64,000 bases of DNA from Marasmius tenuissimus (taxonomy: Eukaryota; Basidiomycota; Agaricomycetes; Agaricales; Marasmiaceae), in contig JAQOTA010000062.1 of NCBI GenBank assembly GCA_029532415.1, positions 310,001 to 374,000 of the forward strand. The letters run 5' to 3'. The position numbers were made by a program, and so were the translations under genes. This document shows positions 59,597 to 64,000 of this stretch, one piece after another. Each line of letters begins with the position of its first letter. The stretch's first letter is position 1. The notes below the pieces were generated by a model. It ran no database searches. It was not told the origin of the DNA and saw only the letters and a list, made by a program, of their open reading frames with translations.

Positions 59597-60779
59597 ATGG
59601 TACAAATACTGTGTAAAAATTATCTGCGAGATTTGGGTGATATGAGATTTGAGATTGAGCCATGAGATTTCATTCCTCAGTAAACTTAGTATGGATGAGA
59701 TTTGCCTTGTGGGATGGATTACAAAGAAATTCGAGCCAGAAGACGTCCCGATTCAAGTGACCTTGAGCGAGATTCAACTCGAGTTCGCGATCCGACTCGA
59801 GTCGACCGTCGAAAGTCCGACTCGAGACAAGGGAATGTTGAGTTGGGGCCGTCTCCCACGCTCCATCCGAGGCACAGGGTAATACTTTAGGTCTGACCAG
59901 GATGAGAAAGGTGTGTGCTTGCAAACTGCTCAATTCATCATCCCTTCTCGCCAGGGCCAGACGAATGAGAGTTGCAGCCAGTGCAAAACCAGCGGCAAAA
60001 AAAGCCTACAAGAAGCCCCGACCTGTCTCTACCAGCAGCGGCTGCGGTACAATTCTTTTTCCCCCCATTCCACCTTGACCTCTTTGATACAAAGAATGAG
60101 TAAAGCCCGGAGAGGAGCAGATATTGCCATAAACTGAAATGACATACTACAGTGTTTTGTTAGAATTATGGCACATTCGAGCAACCTCAAAAAAACCCTA
60201 AAGAGATGGAATTGCGATCTTGACAATAACACACTGATTTAGCGCGTCAGGAAGCTCCCCCATAAGTAGTTTCTCCTGTGATATCACTGATTATTTGTGC
60301 ATCATCTGACGACGACGACGACGACGACGACGTAGACCTCTCATGTCGGGCAACAGGACTTCTGGCGCGCTGTTTAGTGAGACCGTGCCATCTCCCAACA
60401 AAGGACTGCAAGCGACGAGCAGGAAGGAAAGTTGCCAACCTCCATGCCGGCCGTACCTTACCGGCAGTCAATCGGCAGTAGCTATGAGAACGACGTTCGG
60501 GAAAAGCGGCATGTCTGCGCTCGCAACGCTACTTGATGAGCTTGACTCCCTTTTCAGTGGTTTCGACTCATATCTCCCCCTGTTTTGCGGCATCCCATTC
60601 AAATCGAGATGTTTTTCTCTCAAAATGTAGGGAGCTTCGATTGAATATCTGCTGGAAACTCACCTTGCGAGGGAAATCTCACTCATGGAAAGTCCGTCGA
60701 AAAGGAAATCTCACAGGCTGGACTCGAATCTCATATCACCCGAATCTCACAGATAATTTTTACACAGTATTTGTGCCAT
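59597..60779. mobile_element. hAT-like non-autonomous element, 1183 bp
   Basis: Terminal inverted repeats of ~65 bp start ATGGTACAAATACTGTG and end CACAGTATTTGTGCCAT; flanking octamers ACGGCTGT (59589-59596) and ACGGCTGC (60780-60787) agree at 7 of 8 positions, fitting a hAT-size target duplication. Subterminal GAGATTT repeats (four in the first ~110 bp, mirrored at the other end) look like transposase binding sites. No transposase frame is visible. Confidence 0.75.
60308..60333. repeat. (GAC)n microsatellite
   Basis: About eight GAC units inside the hAT-like element. Confidence 0.9.
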
Positions 60780-60787
60780 ACGGCTGC

Positions 60788-61360
60788 TTTCCCACTAAGA
60801 TAGTCGACGGTATTTATAGTTCAATGTCGACTGGTACCACCTTGGAACGACTGCTGCGAGTCGCCTTTCGACCATACTGACATCTTCCGACGCCCCGTGT
60901 CCAGATAACTTGACTCCGCATCCACATTTTCCCCCAAAGAATTTACATGCGACAGCCAAAGCGATACCTTCGCTGTTCTCTATGCTCGAAAGTACGTCTT
61001 CGCCGGTCGACTGTTATCTGACGGGTCATTAATGTTCCCTCACACCCGATATTTGAACCGATGTTTCCGTACGCGAACAGCAATTCGACTCGGAATCTCC
61101 TCTCTTCACCACCACAACCAAGGAACGCTTTCCCTTCACCTTCATCAAACTTATCGAAATGGATTTTGGGAGAAATATGTTCAAGGGCAACTAAAAATAG
61201 CTGTTCGTTACTGTATACCACACCGGTTTGAAGAGAAAGCCGTGGAAGGCTGAGAAACCTACCATGTTGAGCAGAAGGTAAAAACATATGGGCCGTTCAC
61301 ACCCAGTCACCAGGCCTTTATTCATTTGCCCCCATGCCTCCAATATCACTGTAAGGTGGG
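60788..61360. other. Intergenic, one unsupported minus-strand frame
   Basis: A 114-codon minus frame (61287-60943) with Arg-rich C-terminus shows no domain or start context; left unannotated. Confidence 0.4.
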
Positions 61361-61364
61361 ACGT

Positions 61365-61372
61365 ATATATAG
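61365..61372 (+). promoter_or_regulatory. TATA box of the sulfotransferase-like gene
   Basis: TATATATA about 75 bp upstream of the ATG at 61445. Confidence 0.55.
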
Positions 61373-61444
61373 ACAGCTGGACTCTCGGAAGGCGAACAGG
61401 GCTCACCAGATACACTCCTTCCCTGGGCATCGGCACTAACAATT

Positions 61445-62563
61445 ATGGCTGAGCAACGTCGTCGTGTTTATGTTTTCGCCCATCCACGCTCCACCTCTCA
61501 TCTCTTCTATCAGCTTCTTAGTGGGCATCCAGCCTTTCAATCGACTAACCCGCTGACCTGCCTCCCCGCATATTCATTTGGGGTTGATGCCCAGGCGACA
61601 TTGAGCCCAAAAGCAATGCGTGATGCTGCTGGGCTAGATGACGATACCGTATCCAAAGCTAGCTGGCAGAACTTTCTGGATGACTTGCAGAGGAGCACTC
61701 TAGAAGCTGAGTCGAAGGTGAGTGGGGTGAATCTCGCTGGATGCCAAACTTTCAGAATTGTTCCGGAGTCTGATTGTGATTTTAGGGCAAGCGACTCTTG
61801 ACGATGGACCATCCATACCATCTCATGTCATCTTCGTTCGTCAATTCCCAGATCGACGTTCCGGGGCGCGCAACTTGGCCAACGCCCGTAGTTGTGGATC
61901 ACAAGTTGGACGTTCCGACAAACGCATCCACTCTCGGGGCTGAGGACAGAGAGCTCTATTCGAACCCGACTCTCATCCCGAATAGGTTTTTCTTCTCGTT
62001 CGCACCCATCATAACTACCCGCCATCCCGCCCATGCGATCCCTTCTGCTTATCGAGCTTTTATGGATAGTGATATCGGAGTGGACCTTTCGCATCCCGAT
62101 TTCCCTGTTTTCACGAGCTATAAATGGGCGAGATTGGTTTTTGACTCCTTCAAGTCATATGGAGCCGCCGATGCAACCCTGCCGATTGTCGTAGACGGTG
62201 AGAAGCTGGTGAAAGATCCACAAGGCCAGATGAAGAAGGTGTGCGATACATTAGGGTTGGACGGGGGAGGAATAAGATACAGTTGGGATAAACCCGAAAT
62301 GTGGAAAGGTTCCAAGTTTGAAGCCACCTTTTTCAAGACTATAAACGAGTCGAGTGGAGTTGTTCCGGATCCGGTGAGTACGGTTGCTAACTCGAAGGCT
62401 GCTACTGATCGGGTCTTGGAAGAAATATAATAAGCCTTTGGATATCGAGACGGAGGAAGAGAAATGGATGGAGGAATGGGATGAGGACACGGCTAAAGTT
62501 TTGAGGGAGATGGTGGAGGAAGCGATGGAAGATTATCAGTATTTGCTTCAGTACAGCGTGTGA
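61445..62563 (+). CDS. Sulfotransferase-like P-loop protein, 329 aa, three exons
   Basis: Exons 61445-61717, 61786-62373 and 62435-62563; introns of 68 and 61 bp with GTGAGT donors and AG acceptors; all junctions keep frame. Residues ~8-25 (VYVFAHPRSTSHLFYQLL) form the N-terminal nucleotide-binding loop found in sulfotransferase-like P-loop proteins, where it contacts the PAPS 5'-phosphosulfate. TTRHPAHAIPSAYRAF (~184-199) fits the second phosphate-binding block of this fold (R-P..S.Y-like). Late features are WDKPEMWKG and an acidic C-terminal helix. No signal peptide or TM, so it is probably cytosolic. The substrate is unknown. Fungal genomes often carry expanded families of such proteins that are weakly similar to classical sulfotransferases. 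The gene appears intact. Confidence 0.82.
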
Positions 62564-64000
62564 GAAACATCAGCAAAATACCGGAAAGGTTGAGACCTAG
62601 GTACAACGGATCGGCGTAAGTAAAATATGCCGATCCGATAGTAGTGAATTTGAAGAGTGTTGTGCCTTGGTACAAGTCCCGCAACGCGTTTACACGATTG
62701 CGGGTGGCTGTAAGAGTATCAGACCACAGTTAGGATATGGTTGAAACTTACCCAAAACCCGTTAGAACCCCCAAAAACCATATCCGGGGTTGTGCCCTAC
62801 CGAACTCGTCATGACGAGCGAAAGGCGTTGTGACTGGTTTCGGGGGTCCTCATGGGTTTTGAAGGATTTTAACATGTTGTCAAGGGATTGAGCAATGATA
62901 ATTGTCCAAAAGATGTTGGAAATGATATCTAGGGGTTCCATGTGTATTCTATCCGCCTAAGTGAGGACTGTGGACGAGTGGGTTTGATTGGAGCCATCGT
63001 GCCAACTTGAACCAGTGTGAGTACCGGAGTAGGTGTCCCGGCAAGAACCGAACGCACGTGCCCTCGGGGCGCTTGCGCTGGATTCTTGTCGGAGTCTCAA
63101 ATATATCCCTGGCCTGTCCGCGCGTCAAAATCTTTTCCCCTCTTGACTCTCAACCAGCATTATCATCGCTCAATCTCCTCTGAATTTTTACTCATGGATT
63201 CGACAATCGATAACCCTCACCCAAAACTGAGAAGACTGTTCAGCCTTATACCCAGTGGGATGAAATAGATTTGTGGTCCAGGTGCGTACAACATTGTGGT
63301 TTTTCATTCCTGTAGTTGTACTGACGACTTGTAATGTCATTATGATCTAGTTTTCTGGTTTTACGACTTCCATACATCGTCACCGACGTCATCATCCCAA
63401 CCTTTTGACCGTTATCACAAAGGCGCACGGACCACCTCGAGGGTATATAAACGCGACACTTTTCAAATGATCAATCCCATCTTTTTTCCTTCCCCCATCA
63501 CCACCGATTCACCCGTCCCCTCACTGTCTATTATATTTGTTTTGCACGACCAGCTACTCAACATGTTGTCTCCGTTGCCCATCCTGTTTCTCTGATCACA
63601 ACCATGAGGAATTGCATTCAGGCATGTGTTCACCTGTTCGTCAGTCGCCTTTTGTATACTGATTGAGCCTTGCATTTCTTAGTACCTACTACCAACAAAC
63701 TGAACATGGGATGCACAGATATGTGAGCTGCGCTACCTGTGAGTCCTGGTCCTGTAATTCCGATGATATACCCACTCTTCATTACACCTCCTACAATTTA
63801 TGACCTTCCCCATTATCCGTTACTTTCTCTACCATCTGATGGTACTCGTAATACCCTCTGCTATTTGCCGCGACCTCCCCTATCCGGCATTCTGCCTGAA
63901 ACTGGTTAAAACCTCTCGAAACCCGGTGCATTCTGCGCAACTCGCAGCAAGCTTCGCTCTTCAGTATCATCCTCAATACTCGTTAGAAGGTACTCGAATT
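62564..64000. other. Intergenic; possible promoter near 63443
   Basis: No supported coding sequence. GGTATATAAACG at ~63441 followed by a CT-rich stretch looks like a fungal core promoter, and a gene may begin downstream or run past the window end, but no confident start or exon could be read. Confidence 0.4.

Overview
This window looks like nuclear DNA of a filamentous basidiomycete, most likely an Agaricomycete. The evidence is short GT..AG introns of about 50-85 nt, a DUF6534-type seven-helix membrane protein, fungal-type LINE, Ty1/copia and PIF/Harbinger elements, and several small uncharacterised intron-split genes. No tRNA, rRNA or CRISPR was recognised. Most of the 64 kb is repeats: perhaps a sixth is intact host-type coding sequence.

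Layout. 1-4.9 kb: a minus-strand LINE (ORF1 plus a frameshifted ORF2) that runs off the window start. 6.7-9.6 kb: two host-type genes, a 183-aa protein and a 457-aa cysteine-rich single-pass membrane protein. 9.0-17.2 kb and 43.6-50.0 kb: the two arms of a large, old inverted duplication. Each arm carries two members (A and B) of a small gene family of unknown function. Inside these diverged arms, 2.25 kb around gene A is almost identical (10376-12628 versus 46457-48709), which suggests gene conversion or a recent local copying event.

17.56-36.46 kb, between the arms: one PIF/Harbinger-like DNA transposon with ~158-bp terminal inverted repeats and a target-site duplication. It was later hit by two solo-LTR insertions (17937-18442 and 22848-23569) and an 8.9-kb Ty1/copia element (24838-33759); all three have perfect 5-bp target duplications. 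The copia element has a recognisable half-tRNA(iMet) primer site, one gag-pol frame broken mainly by CGA-to-TGA changes, damaged integrase and RT catalytic residues, and an unexpected extra gene-like ORF in its long leader. 36.5-43.4 kb holds two MITE-like elements and diverged repeats. The block from about 17.6 to 43.4 kb is visibly poor in CpG and rich in TpG/CpA compared with both flanks, as expected for a methylated, deaminating transposon island.

50-64 kb: third copies of blocks found in the arms, a second copy of the 183-aa gene (54379-54991), a DUF6534 membrane protein gene (55522-57111, minus), a hAT-like non-autonomous element (59597-60779), and an intact three-exon sulfotransferase-like P-loop gene (61445-62563). 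The host genes do not form an obvious pathway. The main story is structural: segmental duplication, inverted-repeat homogenisation and nested, CpG-decayed transposons. Exon boundaries were read by eye from splice signals and reading frame; family names come from motif recognition, not database searches.
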